DNA of 64,000 nucleotides. Origin: Parcubacteria group bacterium GW2011_GWA2_38_13b (GTDB taxonomy: Bacteria; Patescibacteriota; Minisyncoccia; GWA2-38-13b). The DNA lies in NCBI GenBank assembly GCA_000992445.2, contig LBUF02000001.1, positions 30,393 through 94,392 of the forward strand, in the 5' to 3' direction. The notes under the pieces are model-generated. The model had not been told where the DNA came from. It did no database searches and saw only the letters and a list, made by a program, of their open reading frames with translations. The stretch's first letter is position 1; each line of letters opens with the position of its first letter. The position numbers were made by a program, and so were the translations under genes. This document shows, piece by piece, positions 41,973 to 50,764 of the stretch.

Positions 41973-43691
41973 TCATATTAATTTTTCAATCTCACTTAAA
42001 TTATCTTCTTTGATAAATTTCATTTTCGCGATTTTTACCTGGATGTTTTTATCTATAACATCTTGGATAGTTTTTTCACCCGTAAGCCGACTATCCAAAT
42101 TTTTATGGTATTTTAGTATTGTTTTCAGCATCAAATATTGTTTTTTTAATGACGTATACGTATCAATTTCGTCAAAAGCGCTTTGATGCAAAAAATCTTC
42201 TCTTATAGATTTAGTCGTGTGCAAAACAAGCTGTTCTTTTGACGATAACGCTTCAATTCCCACGAGACGAACAATTTCTTCCAATTCCGCCTCTTTCTGC
42301 AACAATGCCATTGCTTGCGTTTTTAAATCCTGAAAATCCGGCGCTATTTCTTGCGATAAAAATTCTTTTACATCGTCAGAATACAAAGAATAACTTTTGA
42401 GCCAATGTATTGCCGGAAAATGCCGTTTATAAGCAAGGCCGGAATCAAGCCCCCAGAATACTTTTGTTACGCGAAGCGTATTTTGAGTAACCGGCTCCGA
42501 AAGATCTCCGCCTGGAGGCGAAACGGCGCCGACAACCGTTAATGAACCTTGCCGATTATCTTTGCCGAGAGTTTTGACAATTCCGGCTCTTTCATAAAAA
42601 CTCGCCGTTCTTGAACCAAGATACGCCGGATATCCTTCTTCGCCGGGCATTTCTTCCAGCCGGCCGGAAATTTCTCTTAATGCTTCAGCCCAACGGCTGG
42701 TTGAATCGGCCATAAGCGCGACATTGTATCCCATATCGCGATAATATTCGGCGATTGTAATCCCGGTATAAACAGACGCTTCACGCGCCGCCACCGGCAT
42801 ATTGGAAGTATTGGCGATTAAAATCGTCCTTTTCATCAATGGTTCGCCGGACTTGGGATCTTTAAGCTCCGGAAATTCTATCAAGACGTCCGTCATTTCA
42901 TTTCCTCTTTCGCCGCAACCTATAAAAACGATTATATCGGCATCCGCCCATTTCGCCAATTGGTGCTGGACTACCGTTTTCCCCGATCCGAACGGACCCG
43001 GTACGCAAGCGGTCCCGCCTTTGGTTATTGTAAAAAAAGTATCTATCACTCTTTGGCCGGTGATGAGCGGTATTGTCGGGGAAAGTTTTTCTTGTATCGG
43101 TCTCGGACTCCGTATCGGCCATTTTTGCAGCATAGTGATTTTATGTTCCGCGTCGCCGTCTTTAATCATAGCCACAATATCTTCTATTTTGAAATCGCCA
43201 TTTCCAATTTTAGAAATTTTCCCCTTAATTCCCGGCGGCGTCATAATTTTATGTTTGATTAAAATCGTTTCTTGAACTTCCCCTAAAACATCCCCTTCCT
43301 GAACTTCTTCGCCGATTTTCATAATTGCTTTGAATTTCCATATTTTTTCGCGGGAAATAGACGAAACATTGATGCCCCTCGTAATATAAGGAGACTTTGC
43401 GACATTTTCAATAAGATCAAGCGGCCGTTGAACTCCGTCGTAAATAGAACCCATAAGACCCGGACCCAATTCTACGGTTAAAGGAGCGCCGGTTAAATAA
43501 GCCGGATCGCCAGGTCCGATGCCGCTGGTCTCTTCGTAAACCTGAACGGAAACCTTATCTTCCTTGATTTCTATAATTTCGCCGATCAATTCTTCTTTTC
43601 CGATTTTAACCACATCGTACATTCTTGCGCTTTCCATTCCCTCGGCAACGACCAGCGGACCGGAAACTTTAATTATTTTACCCTGTTTCAT
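41973..43691 (-). CDS. ntpA: V-type ATP synthase subunit A (catalytic)
   Basis: This 572-residue catalytic subunit has the P-loop [21 protein letters not shown] (GxxxxGKT), the non-homologous insert typical of A subunits (residues ~110-185), [32 protein letters not shown], and [13 protein letters not shown]. Length fits V/A-type enzymes (~580). It hydrolyses or makes ATP coupled to ion flow through the K ring. Confidence 0.96.
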   Translation of the reverse strand: MKQGKIIKVSGPLVVAEGMESARMYDVVKIGKEELIGEIIEIKEDKVSVQVYEETSGIGPGDPAYLTGAPLTVELGPGLMGSIYDGVQRPLDLIENVAKSPYITRGINVSSISREKIWKFKAIMKIGEEVQEGDVLGEVQETILIKHKIMTPPGIKGKISKIGNGDFKIEDIVAMIKDGDAEHKITMLQKWPIRSPRPIQEKLSPTIPLITGQRVIDTFFTITKGGTACVPGPFGSGKTVVQHQLAKWADADIIVFIGCGERGNEMTDVLIEFPELKDPKSGEPLMKRTILIANTSNMPVAAREASVYTGITIAEYYRDMGYNVALMADSTSRWAEALREISGRLEEMPGEEGYPAYLGSRTASFYERAGIVKTLGKDNRQGSLTVVGAVSPPGGDLSEPVTQNTLRVTKVFWGLDSGLAYKRHFPAIHWLKSYSLYSDDVKEFLSQEIAPDFQDLKTQAMALLQKEAELEEIVRLVGIEALSSKEQLVLHTTKSIREDFLHQSAFDEIDTYTSLKKQYLMLKTILKYHKNLDSRLTGEKTIQDVIDKNIQVKIAKMKFIKEDNLSEIEKLI

Positions 43692-43785
43692 AATGTCGAT
43701 GCTAATATACGAATTGATACTAATTATACTAATAATAATTTCGTATTTGTATTATTAGCATGCATTTGTATATTGATATCACGGT

Positions 43786-44112
43786 TTATTTAAGAATTAA
43801 TTTACTGCCAATCGCCCTCTCTATCATTTTTTCCAAACCGGCGAGCGTAGCGCCAGGCTTTTCGTCGGGAGACGGAAGTGAAATTATCGCCGGCAGAATT
43901 TTATTTTTAAATTTTATTATTTCCGTTTCCAATTTTTTGTGCCAATCGGATGTAATAAAAATCACGGCATAATTATCGTTTCCGTTTTCTTCGTTTCTGA
44001 TTCGCGCCAAAATTTCCTCGCCGTCTTTTTGCGTCTTGATATTAAAAATTTCAATCCCCAAGGACTTTAAAGGAAGAACCGTATTTTCATTTCCAATAAT
44101 GGCAATTTTCAT
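43786..44112 (-). CDS. ntpF: V-type ATP synthase subunit F
   Basis: This 108-residue subunit has the F signature KIAIIGNENTVLPLKSLGIEIF at the N-terminus and YAVIFITSDWHKKLE in the middle, with LPAIISLPSPDEKPG near the end. It caps the central stalk with subunit D. It starts 1 bp after the ntpC stop. Confidence 0.9.
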   Translation of the reverse strand: MKIAIIGNENTVLPLKSLGIEIFNIKTQKDGEEILARIRNEENGNDNYAVIFITSDWHKKLETEIIKFKNKILPAIISLPSPDEKPGATLAGLEKMIERAIGSKLILK

Positions 44113-44113
44113 A

Positions 44114-45100
44114 TCATATTTTAAGCCGCATTTTAATTTCTTCCATCGGTATATTATTAATCTTTCCTGTCATTATCAGCCGGATATTGACATTCATAAT
44201 TTTTTTCATAATAGCGTAATAAAAAATTATTTCCGGTCCGCTGGATATTTTTTGCACTTCTTCTTTTAAACGGTTTAAAGCGAATAAATCAAGATTTTTT
44301 TCCAAAGACACGATATTATAATTTGAAGAAAATTCTTCCCAAATATTTTCCCATTCTTTAGAAAATTCAATCTGTATTTTAAGAAAATTTATAAAATATT
44401 GTTCTTCCGTTCCCTTGATTGTTTTAAAAAGTTTTTTTATCGGAATGACGCCTCCATTTATCAGTTGTTTTTTTATTTCCTCAATAGTTAAACCGATTTT
44501 TTTCGCGCGAAACACATTTTTTATATTTGAAATATCAATAGCCAATTTATAGAAATCAGTAATAATAGCGTTTTTAATTTCGCAGGAGAGCGCCAGCGCG
44601 CATTGAAAATACTCCCCATCAATCGCCGTCTCAATAGATTTCCATTCATCTCCATTCTCCGCCATTTTTTTGATAATAACGACAACTTTCTGAAACGACC
44701 GATAATCAACAAACATAATTCTTTTTCCCAAAGATTTTTTTATTTTTTCGGGAATTATCGTCCCGAGAACGGAATATTCTTCTTTCTCGAAATCAATGTC
44801 TGATATTTTTTCCTTTACGGCTAATTTTAAATTAAAAAAATCGTCTTCCAAAAAAATCAGCCGGTAGAGAGAACGATCCGCGAATTTTTTTACGAATTTT
44901 TTCAGCTGAACATTATCGCGTTTAATGGCAATCTCGAAATCACCCGCGCCAAGATCAAGCAAATTGTCTTTCAAGTCGGTATCATTCAAAACGCCAAAAG
45001 CCGTTTTTGCTTCCGAAGATTCCAACATTCTGGCAAGATCATTTCGATCAGTGATATTTTTTTCCAAAACCCGGATTAATCCGACGGCATATTCATTCAT
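44114..45100 (-). CDS. ntpC: V-type ATP synthase subunit C
   Basis: This 328-residue mostly helical subunit (C of V/A-type, also called subunit d-like) links the central stalk to the membrane ring. FRAKKIGLTIEEIKKQLINGGVIP is the recognisable block, repeated in spirit near the C-terminus. It is near the family size (~330-340) and lies between ntpE and ntpF as in known ntp operons. Confidence 0.85.
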   Translation of the reverse strand: MNEYAVGLIRVLEKNITDRNDLARMLESSEAKTAFGVLNDTDLKDNLLDLGAGDFEIAIKRDNVQLKKFVKKFADRSLYRLIFLEDDFFNLKLAVKEKISDIDFEKEEYSVLGTIIPEKIKKSLGKRIMFVDYRSFQKVVVIIKKMAENGDEWKSIETAIDGEYFQCALALSCEIKNAIITDFYKLAIDISNIKNVFRAKKIGLTIEEIKKQLINGGVIPIKKLFKTIKGTEEQYFINFLKIQIEFSKEWENIWEEFSSNYNIVSLEKNLDLFALNRLKEEVQKISSGPEIIFYYAIMKKIMNVNIRLIMTGKINNIPMEEIKMRLKI

Positions 45101-45114
45101 AATTCATTTTTATG

Positions 45115-45681
45115 TTATTTAAATAATATTTTTCCGATTTCCACAATCGTTTTTTCCTTAATTTGCCGCATTATCGCTCCCACCGTATTATCTATATCAA
45201 TGGTTTTTGTTTTAAAAATAAATCCGCTTCTTTCATTAAATTTTTCGCTTTTTATTTCGTGCGAAAAATCATTTTTCTTTAACATATCAGAAATTATTTT
45301 CTTATCTTTCTCCGCGCAGTAAATTTGCCCGTTGTTGTTTTGGGGCAGTTTTTCTATTAAATAAGCCATAAGATCGGAATAATATTCTGACGGAGAATTG
45401 ATAATTTTTTGAGCGGTTTTTTCGTAAATTTCGTCGATTATTTTTTGCTTTTCCCGTAAAATTTCGTTTTTCGCGCGAAAATCGGCGTCATTCCGCGCAT
45501 TTTCCAAAAATTTCTCCTTTTTTTTCGCCAACCCTTCTTCAAAACCGCGGCTAAGCGAAATCAATTCCCGCTTAACTTTTTTGGAAAATTCAACAAGCTG
45601 TTTTTGCTTATTTTTATGCGCTGTTTTTATTTCCGCTTCAGCATCGGTTTTTATTTTCTGTAAAATAGCATCAAAAGACAT
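45115..45681 (-). CDS. ntpE: V-type ATP synthase subunit E
   Basis: This 188-residue peripheral-stalk subunit has a long N-terminal charged coiled coil (about residues 1-95) and a globular C-terminus with GFIFKTKTIDIDNTVGAIMRQIKE, typical of subunit E. It starts after a strong hairpin that follows ntpK and may be made in lower amounts than K. Confidence 0.85.
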   Translation of the reverse strand: MSFDAILQKIKTDAEAEIKTAHKNKQKQLVEFSKKVKRELISLSRGFEEGLAKKKEKFLENARNDADFRAKNEILREKQKIIDEIYEKTAQKIINSPSEYYSDLMAYLIEKLPQNNNGQIYCAEKDKKIISDMLKKNDFSHEIKSEKFNERSGFIFKTKTIDIDNTVGAIMRQIKEKTIVEIGKILFK

Positions 45682-45699
45682 AAAAAATTAAAAATTTCA

Positions 45700-45735
45700 C
45701 CCGCTCAAATTTTTCTTTTGAAAAATTTTGGCGGA
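45700..45735 (-). promoter_or_regulatory. Hairpin between ntpK and ntpE
   Basis: CCGC plus AAATTTTTC and GAAAAATTT plus GCGG form a stem with small mismatches, followed on the minus strand by an AT-rich run. It may partly stop or stabilise the transcript after the c-ring gene, which is needed in many copies. Confidence 0.5.
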
Positions 45736-45741
45736 CAAACA

Positions 45742-46218
45742 TTACCCGATACTTATTCCGTTAATAAGAAGTATAGATGTTAAGAGACCGAGAACGGCGT
45801 ACGTTTCCACCATAGCCGCCAAAATTATCGCCTTCCCCGATTCGCTCGGCTGCTTAACGACTATATTCATTCCGGATACGCATACTTTACCTTGATAGAT
45901 AGCTGAAACAAGTCCGGCTATAGCAATAGGCAAACAAGCAAAAAATAACTGCAACCCAACGGTTGAACTTATTTGCGCTATTTGACCGCCAAGCAATCCG
46001 ACTTTTTGAACAACCATAACGGCAGCAAGAAATCCGTAAATTCCCTGCGTTCCGGGCAAAGCTTCAAGAACCAATATTTTACCGAATTTTTCCGGTTCCT
46101 GCGTCATTATGCCGGCACCGACCTGCCCGGCTTTTCCCACGCCTATCATAGAACCTATCCCGGAAGCTATTACGGCTATCGCGGCGCCCGCGATTACATA
46201 AACTAAACCTAAAGTCAT
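45742..46218 (-). CDS. ntpK: V-type ATP synthase subunit K (c-ring), Na+-type
   Basis: This 158-residue protein is a fused pair of hairpins with four transmembrane helices. The ion-binding Glu is in MVETYAVLG (E138). The residues that bind Na+ in Enterococcus hirae NtpK are all conserved: Leu and Thr-Gln in LPGTQG (L54, T57, Q58), Gln in IYQGKV (Q109), and E138. Na+ coupling is therefore predicted. Only the second hairpin carries the Glu, as in NtpK. Confidence 0.95.
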   Translation of the reverse strand: MTLGLVYVIAGAAIAVIASGIGSMIGVGKAGQVGAGIMTQEPEKFGKILVLEALPGTQGIYGFLAAVMVVQKVGLLGGQIAQISSTVGLQLFFACLPIAIAGLVSAIYQGKVCVSGMNIVVKQPSESGKAIILAAMVETYAVLGLLTSILLINGISIG

Positions 46219-46231
46219 ATTTTTTAATTAA

Positions 46232-46261
46232 ACCCTAAATCCTAAATCCTAAATCCTAAAT
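46232..46261. repeat. Tandem CCTAAAT heptamers between ntpI and ntpK
   Basis: Four copies of CCTAAAT, the reverse complement of the TTTAGGA array at 40470-40502. The two arrays are inverted relative to each other. Confidence 0.85.
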
Positions 46262-46309
46262 TTTTTTACAGGATTTATATTCAGTTTGTTAAGGATTATT
46301 ATTTATTTT

Positions 46310-48316
46310 TTAACTTATAATTCTAATATAATTATTTTTTCTTGTAAATGGCTTAAATCTTCTTCCGCCCCCTTCCATAAATTTAGGAAAAAATTCAACA
46401 TATTGCAATCTGCCGGAATGAATGAACGCGCCCAAAACATTGATAACGATATTGAATAAATGACCGCCAACCAAAACCAACCCCGCTACAATCCACCCCA
46501 TCCAGCCGAACGGCGCCATATCTTTGAAAATCATAGCGATTAAATTGATAACCATTGCTATAATACCTGTGGCAAGACCGAGCGCCAGTAAACGTGAATA
46601 TGATAATACATCGCCCAAATAACTTACAAGCCCGTATAAACTGATAACTCCTATACCGAATTTTAATAAAATATTTTTTTTCGCTCTTCCTTGAGTCAAA
46701 ACTATCGCTCCAAGACCGGCGAAAAGAATGTATCTTGCAATGACTGCCATACTTGGCAATAACGCGAGTTTGTCGGCTACCAGCCAAAACATTATCCCTG
46801 CAAGCAAGAAATCCCACACGGCATAATCCATAAGCGCTTTTTTCCAGTCGCCTTTTTTAAAATGCCACCATACCGCGACAAAAATTCCAAACCATATTTG
46901 TATTATTCCCATAATAAAAGCAAGAAACATTACTCCCATTGGGTTTGCCATCGGGTCTATTACTTGAATTTTAACGAAAAAATTTTTCAAAGCGCCGAAC
47001 GAATCCGGAAAATCTTTGGGCACTACGCCGAACCAGCCCCCGAAAAGCGCTCCCATTATTATTGTGGCAATACTGCCCAGCATCAGGACTTTAAACAGTT
47101 TTTGTTTTTCTTTCGGAATTTTCAAGAATTTTATCATAAACCAGCAAAGCGTCAAAAGAACAATGCCATATCCGGCGTCCGTAAGGGCGAACGCGAAAAA
47201 AATCGTGAAAAATGGCGCTAAAAACGGCGTTGGGTCCGGTTCGTTGGGAAGAGGCAAGCCATAAATGTCCGTCACCACTTCATAAGGTTCAAAAAATTTA
47301 TTTTTAATGATTACCGGCTGTTGTTCCCGCGCGCTTATTTTAAGCTGGCTAACGGCGAAGTGCGGCGTTATTTCGGCAATGGCTTTTTCCAACGCATTTA
47401 TATTTTTTTCTTCAATCCAGCCGTCCAATGAAAATAGATAATGCGTAGCGGATATTTTTTCGCGATTGGCTTCCTTCTCGGTCTGCCACGCGATATAATC
47501 CATAGCCGCATAAATATTTTTCAATTCATCTTTCGCAATCAATTCCAATATTTGCCGATAATCGAGGATGTTTTGCCGCGATTTTTCCATTTTTTCTTCA
47601 AGTTCTTTTATGGAATCTTTCGAAATTTTATCGGAATACGGCAAATCCGCTTCTCTAAAATTGAATACTGAAAATACTTCCCGCATTGATTTTTCATAAA
47701 CTGCGGGAAATATCACGATTATTTTCCTTTCCCTTGAAGCATCGCTTACGGTTCTTAAAAAAAATATTTTTCCAGCCACTTTTTTTACTTTTTTATAAAA
47801 ATTTTTCTTGCTTTTTAAATTAATAAAAATACTGCTTGGCAAAATACCAAGCAGTATTTTATGATTTTTCAGCGAAGTCGCGTCTTGCGGCGCAAAATTC
47901 AAATTTTCCCATCCGTAAAGCAGCTTTAATTTCCCCTGCGCATCATCTATCGTACTTTCGTCTTGATTTATTTTTTCCTGAAACCCCAAAACGGTTTCAA
48001 CGGTTTTTTGCCAACCGGATCCCTGAATTATGTTTTCCAATTCCCTTTTAGACAGTACAATCGAAGGATTAAACATTGTTTCCATCTTTTCTTTCAACCC
48101 CTTTTTGATTTTATCGTACGGCAAAAGAAAATTAAAAGCGGCTTTAAGACGCTTGGTGTCATAAACGAAATCTTGCTCTTTTTTCTCGACAGAAGCAGAA
48201 AAATCAATTTTAACTTCTGAAATTTCCATTACGCCTTTCTCCTGCAAAAAATCCAGGATTTTTTCCTTGGAATCTTTATCAGCGGTAATATTGATTTTAA
48301 CAAGAGGTATAAGCAT
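46310..48316 (-). CDS. ntpI: V-type ATP synthase subunit I (a-type stator)
   Basis: This 668-residue protein has a soluble N-terminal ~340 residues (VKINITADKDSKEKILDFLQEKG start) and a membrane part with seven or eight helices. DAGYGIVLL, VLSYSRLLALGLATGIIAMVIN (with the essential Arg) and GGHLFNIVINVLGAFIHSGRLQYVEFFPKFMEGGGRRFKPF are family signatures. It forms the ion half-channels against the K ring. The C-terminus is a little longer than usual (TRKNNYIRIIS), encoded by AT-rich sequence beside the repeat gap. Confidence 0.94.
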   Translation of the reverse strand: MLIPLVKINITADKDSKEKILDFLQEKGVMEISEVKIDFSASVEKKEQDFVYDTKRLKAAFNFLLPYDKIKKGLKEKMETMFNPSIVLSKRELENIIQGSGWQKTVETVLGFQEKINQDESTIDDAQGKLKLLYGWENLNFAPQDATSLKNHKILLGILPSSIFINLKSKKNFYKKVKKVAGKIFFLRTVSDASRERKIIVIFPAVYEKSMREVFSVFNFREADLPYSDKISKDSIKELEEKMEKSRQNILDYRQILELIAKDELKNIYAAMDYIAWQTEKEANREKISATHYLFSLDGWIEEKNINALEKAIAEITPHFAVSQLKISAREQQPVIIKNKFFEPYEVVTDIYGLPLPNEPDPTPFLAPFFTIFFAFALTDAGYGIVLLTLCWFMIKFLKIPKEKQKLFKVLMLGSIATIIMGALFGGWFGVVPKDFPDSFGALKNFFVKIQVIDPMANPMGVMFLAFIMGIIQIWFGIFVAVWWHFKKGDWKKALMDYAVWDFLLAGIMFWLVADKLALLPSMAVIARYILFAGLGAIVLTQGRAKKNILLKFGIGVISLYGLVSYLGDVLSYSRLLALGLATGIIAMVINLIAMIFKDMAPFGWMGWIVAGLVLVGGHLFNIVINVLGAFIHSGRLQYVEFFPKFMEGGGRRFKPFTRKNNYIRIIS

Positions 48317-48325
48317 TTATTAACT

Positions 48326-48655
48326 TTATTGTGTAATGACCTTCTCCATTAAAAATTTTACGGCTTTTTCCGAATTTTCTTCAGCCGTTTTTTTTATTTT
48401 CGAAAGCATATTTTCGATTTTGACGCGCGCCTCATTTTTAATTCTATCCATTTCCGGGCTTAAATCGTTCTCTGCGGTTTTATTTTTTTCGCGAAAATAA
48501 TCGGCCACCTTTTCTTTATCTGCGATATATTGCTTTTCCGCCATTTCTATTTCCTTTTCATCCGCTTGTTTTGCGTTCTCAATTTCCGCCAAAGCGTTTT
48601 CTTCGGCTTCTTTGATTATTTGAATAATATTTTTTTCTTCAGTTAAGTTTACCAT
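48326..48655 (-). CDS. V-type ATP synthase small coiled-coil subunit (G/H-like)
   Basis: This 109-residue charged helical protein (about residues 5-100 coiled coil, rich in Glu/Lys/Ala) lies first in the operon, where the peripheral-stalk G/H partner of subunit E is usually encoded. Sequence conservation in this subunit is low, so the call rests on size, composition and position. The ATG is the only good start. Confidence 0.75.
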   Translation of the reverse strand: MVNLTEEKNIIQIIKEAEENALAEIENAKQADEKEIEMAEKQYIADKEKVADYFREKNKTAENDLSPEMDRIKNEARVKIENMLSKIKKTAEENSEKAVKFLMEKVITQ

Positions 48656-48731
48656 AAATTATAACTGCGATTAACGCATTAAAATTACACGCGACAATAC
48701 GACAGCAATTACACTGTTTCTTATACCAATT

Positions 48732-48759
48732 ATTGTAATCGCATACGCCAAAAAGTCAA
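48732..48759 (-). promoter_or_regulatory. Promoter of the V-ATPase operon
   Basis: On the minus strand TTGACT (48759-48754) and TACAAT (48737-48732) are 16 bp apart, about 70 bp before the first ATG. Confidence 0.65.
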
Positions 48760-48826
48760 TAAAACTTCGCATCACAACATCAAATACCGTATTGACCGGA
48801 AATTGAACATATTTCATACGCGATTA

Positions 48827-48854
48827 TTGACAAAAATTTCATTTAGATTATAAT
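48827..48854 (+). promoter_or_regulatory. Promoter of the antiporter gene
   Basis: TTGACA (48827-48832), 16 bp, TATAAT (48849-48854): both boxes match the sigma70 consensus exactly. The ATG lies 97 bp beyond, with GGAAAGGA as the ribosome site. Confidence 0.8.
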
Positions 48855-48950
48855 ATTATTTTAATGTTACTTTAAAAATTAAATAAAAAAAATAGTTGTT
48901 TTAAGATTAAATTCATTTAATTCATTTACTGCGGAAAGGAAAGGATAGAA

Positions 48951-50315
48951 ATGAAAACATCTCACTGGTATATTTTTTTAATGACTTTATTGAATATTGG
49001 GATTATATATCTTGTATTTAATAAATCAGTAGAACCGAATCAAGCTATGGCTACGGCGGCCTTGATGAATCTAATTTTAGGAACCGCTTTTTTTTGGCAA
49101 ATACGCTTGGGTTTCGCTTGCGGAGCAGTAGCTCTTTTGCTTGGCGCGGGAATTATTGATTACCATAAATTACCGGAATATTTTAACTGTGAAATATTTA
49201 TATTCTTGGCGGCGATGATGACTATTATGGGGTTTTTGGAGCATAGAGGATTTTTTAAAATCCTTACGGTAAAATTGACAAATATGATAAAGAGTCCATC
49301 GCTAATCCTCCTTTACCTTATGATTTTTGCCGCTTTCTCGGCGGCGATAGTTGACGAGGTAACTTCAATTATCTTCATCAATGCCATTGCTTTTAAAATA
49401 ATAAGGCGGTATCGCCTAAATCCGGCATCAATCATAATGATGTTAGTGTTCACAACTAATATTGGAAGTATGGCTCTGCCGTTAGGAAACCCCGTATCAT
49501 TAATTATTGCCTTTAAGGCAAAATTAGATATCTATGATTTCTTCGTACACGCCTTGCCGATATTCGCGATCAATTTGGCCGTTGTCGTTCCGGTTTGCCG
49601 TTATTGGTTATTCCGAAACGATTTCAATGAATTAAAGAAATGGCCAAAAACTATGATTGAAACGGGCGATGATAAACTTTTCAGTAAAAAATTTTTAAGT
49701 TCCTGGATATTATTGGGAGGAACGCTTTTGGGCCTTGCCGTAAGCCCTTTGTTGGAAAAAATACTAGACCTTGATAAAAACATACTATTAATGGCCATAC
49801 CTCTCGCGGGGATGACAGCGGTTGTTTTTATGGAAGGGAAAAACGCGAAAAATATAGTGCAAAATAATGTTGATTGGTGGACGTTATTCTTTTTCGCGGC
49901 GCTGTTTATTGTCGTCGGGGCTATGAGTCAAGTAAATTTAATGGAGACATTAAGCAAAAAAATGCTTGTTGTTCCGTTAAGATATTTACCGTTTATAATT
50001 ACAGGATCTTCGGCCATATTAAGCGGATTTTTGGATAATATTATAGCCGTAAGCGTATTTGTGCCAATGATAAAAAACATGCAAACCGCGCTGGGAATTG
50101 CCGTGAATCATCTTTGGTGGAGCTTGCTTTTCGGTTCCACTCTCGGCGGTAATTTAACGATAATCGGCTCAACCGCCAATATTGTGGCGATAAGCCAAGC
50201 AGAAAAAGCCGGAATAATAGAAGATGGAATTCACTTTGGAGTGTGGTTGAAGAAAGGGGTTATTATAGTTATAATAACCTTAATAGTGAGTTCAACTGCT
50301 AACTATTTCATTTAG
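48951..50315 (+). CDS. ArsB/NhaD-family ion transporter, probable Na+/H+ antiporter
   Basis: This 454-residue membrane protein has about 11 to 12 helices. IFIFLAAMMTIMGFLEHRGFF, SAAIVDEVTSIIFINAIA and NIGSMALPLGNPVSLIIA match the ion-transporter superfamily of ArsB, NhaD and SLC13. SGFLDNIIAVSVFVPMI and FGSTLGGNLTIIGSTANIVA form the second inverted repeat. NhaD-type Na+/H+ exchange is the likeliest role beside a Na+-type V-ATPase. Arsenite or dicarboxylate transport cannot be ruled out. It is divergent from the ntp operon. Confidence 0.8.
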   Translation: MKTSHWYIFLMTLLNIGIIYLVFNKSVEPNQAMATAALMNLILGTAFFWQIRLGFACGAVALLLGAGIIDYHKLPEYFNCEIFIFLAAMMTIMGFLEHRGFFKILTVKLTNMIKSPSLILLYLMIFAAFSAAIVDEVTSIIFINAIAFKIIRRYRLNPASIIMMLVFTTNIGSMALPLGNPVSLIIAFKAKLDIYDFFVHALPIFAINLAVVVPVCRYWLFRNDFNELKKWPKTMIETGDDKLFSKKFLSSWILLGGTLLGLAVSPLLEKILDLDKNILLMAIPLAGMTAVVFMEGKNAKNIVQNNVDWWTLFFFAALFIVVGAMSQVNLMETLSKKMLVVPLRYLPFIITGSSAILSGFLDNIIAVSVFVPMIKNMQTALGIAVNHLWWSLLFGSTLGGNLTIIGSTANIVAISQAEKAGIIEDGIHFGVWLKKGVIIVIITLIVSSTANYFI

Positions 50316-50324
50316 TTACAAAAC

Positions 50325-50359
50325 AAATCCCGTTGAAGCATAAGCTCAACGGGATTTTT
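50325..50359. terminator. Bidirectional terminator between antiporter and NrfH-like genes
   Basis: AAATCCCGTTGA and TCAACGGGATTT pair around an AGCATAAGC loop with a following T-run. It lies between two convergent genes. Confidence 0.85.
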
Positions 50360-50372
50360 AATTTATTCAATC

Positions 50373-50762
50373 TTAATTATGCGGCACTGACCATCTATGC
50401 GGAATACCGCTTGGCGTATGACAGATACCGCATTTATCCGTCATGTGGTTCAGACGGTCTTTATGGCATTTTATACATTTCTCTTTTGGCACTTCCGCGG
50501 GACGGCTCACGAATCTCGGGTCCAAAAATACGGTTTTGCCGATTCTTCTCATCTTGCCCATTATCGTATCCTTGTGGCAATCCACGCATTTGGCTTTTCC
50601 GTAATGCGCTGACTTTACAAACCCGACAACGGCCGGCTCCATTATATGGCAACCTCCGCACATTAACGGATTTTCCGAAACATAGTTCAATGCCTTGGGA
50701 ACAATAAACAGACCGGCGGCAAAACTAATTATTACCAAAAATGCAATAACTATTTTCCCCAT
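50373..50762 (-). CDS. NapC/NrfH-like tetraheme membrane cytochrome c
   Basis: The ATG at 50762 (MGKIVIAF) is preferred over the track start at 50792, which would overlap the upstream gene; a GGGAGA ribosome site precedes it. The 129-residue protein has one N-terminal membrane helix, then four CXXCH sites: CGGCH, CVDCH, CIKCH and CGICH. This size and layout match NrfH/NapC quinol dehydrogenases, which pass electrons from membrane quinol to a partner multiheme enzyme, here probably the upstream nonaheme protein, whose stop is 2 bp away. It is the last gene of the unit. Confidence 0.85.
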   Translation of the reverse strand: MGKIVIAFLVIISFAAGLFIVPKALNYVSENPLMCGGCHIMEPAVVGFVKSAHYGKAKCVDCHKDTIMGKMRRIGKTVFLDPRFVSRPAEVPKEKCIKCHKDRLNHMTDKCGICHTPSGIPHRWSVPHN

Positions 50763-50764
50763 AA

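Noticed and set aside
46395-46817. Second-frame minus ORF inside ntpI
   Set aside because: It lies in a shifted frame of ntpI, whose own frame has strong family motifs over this stretch.
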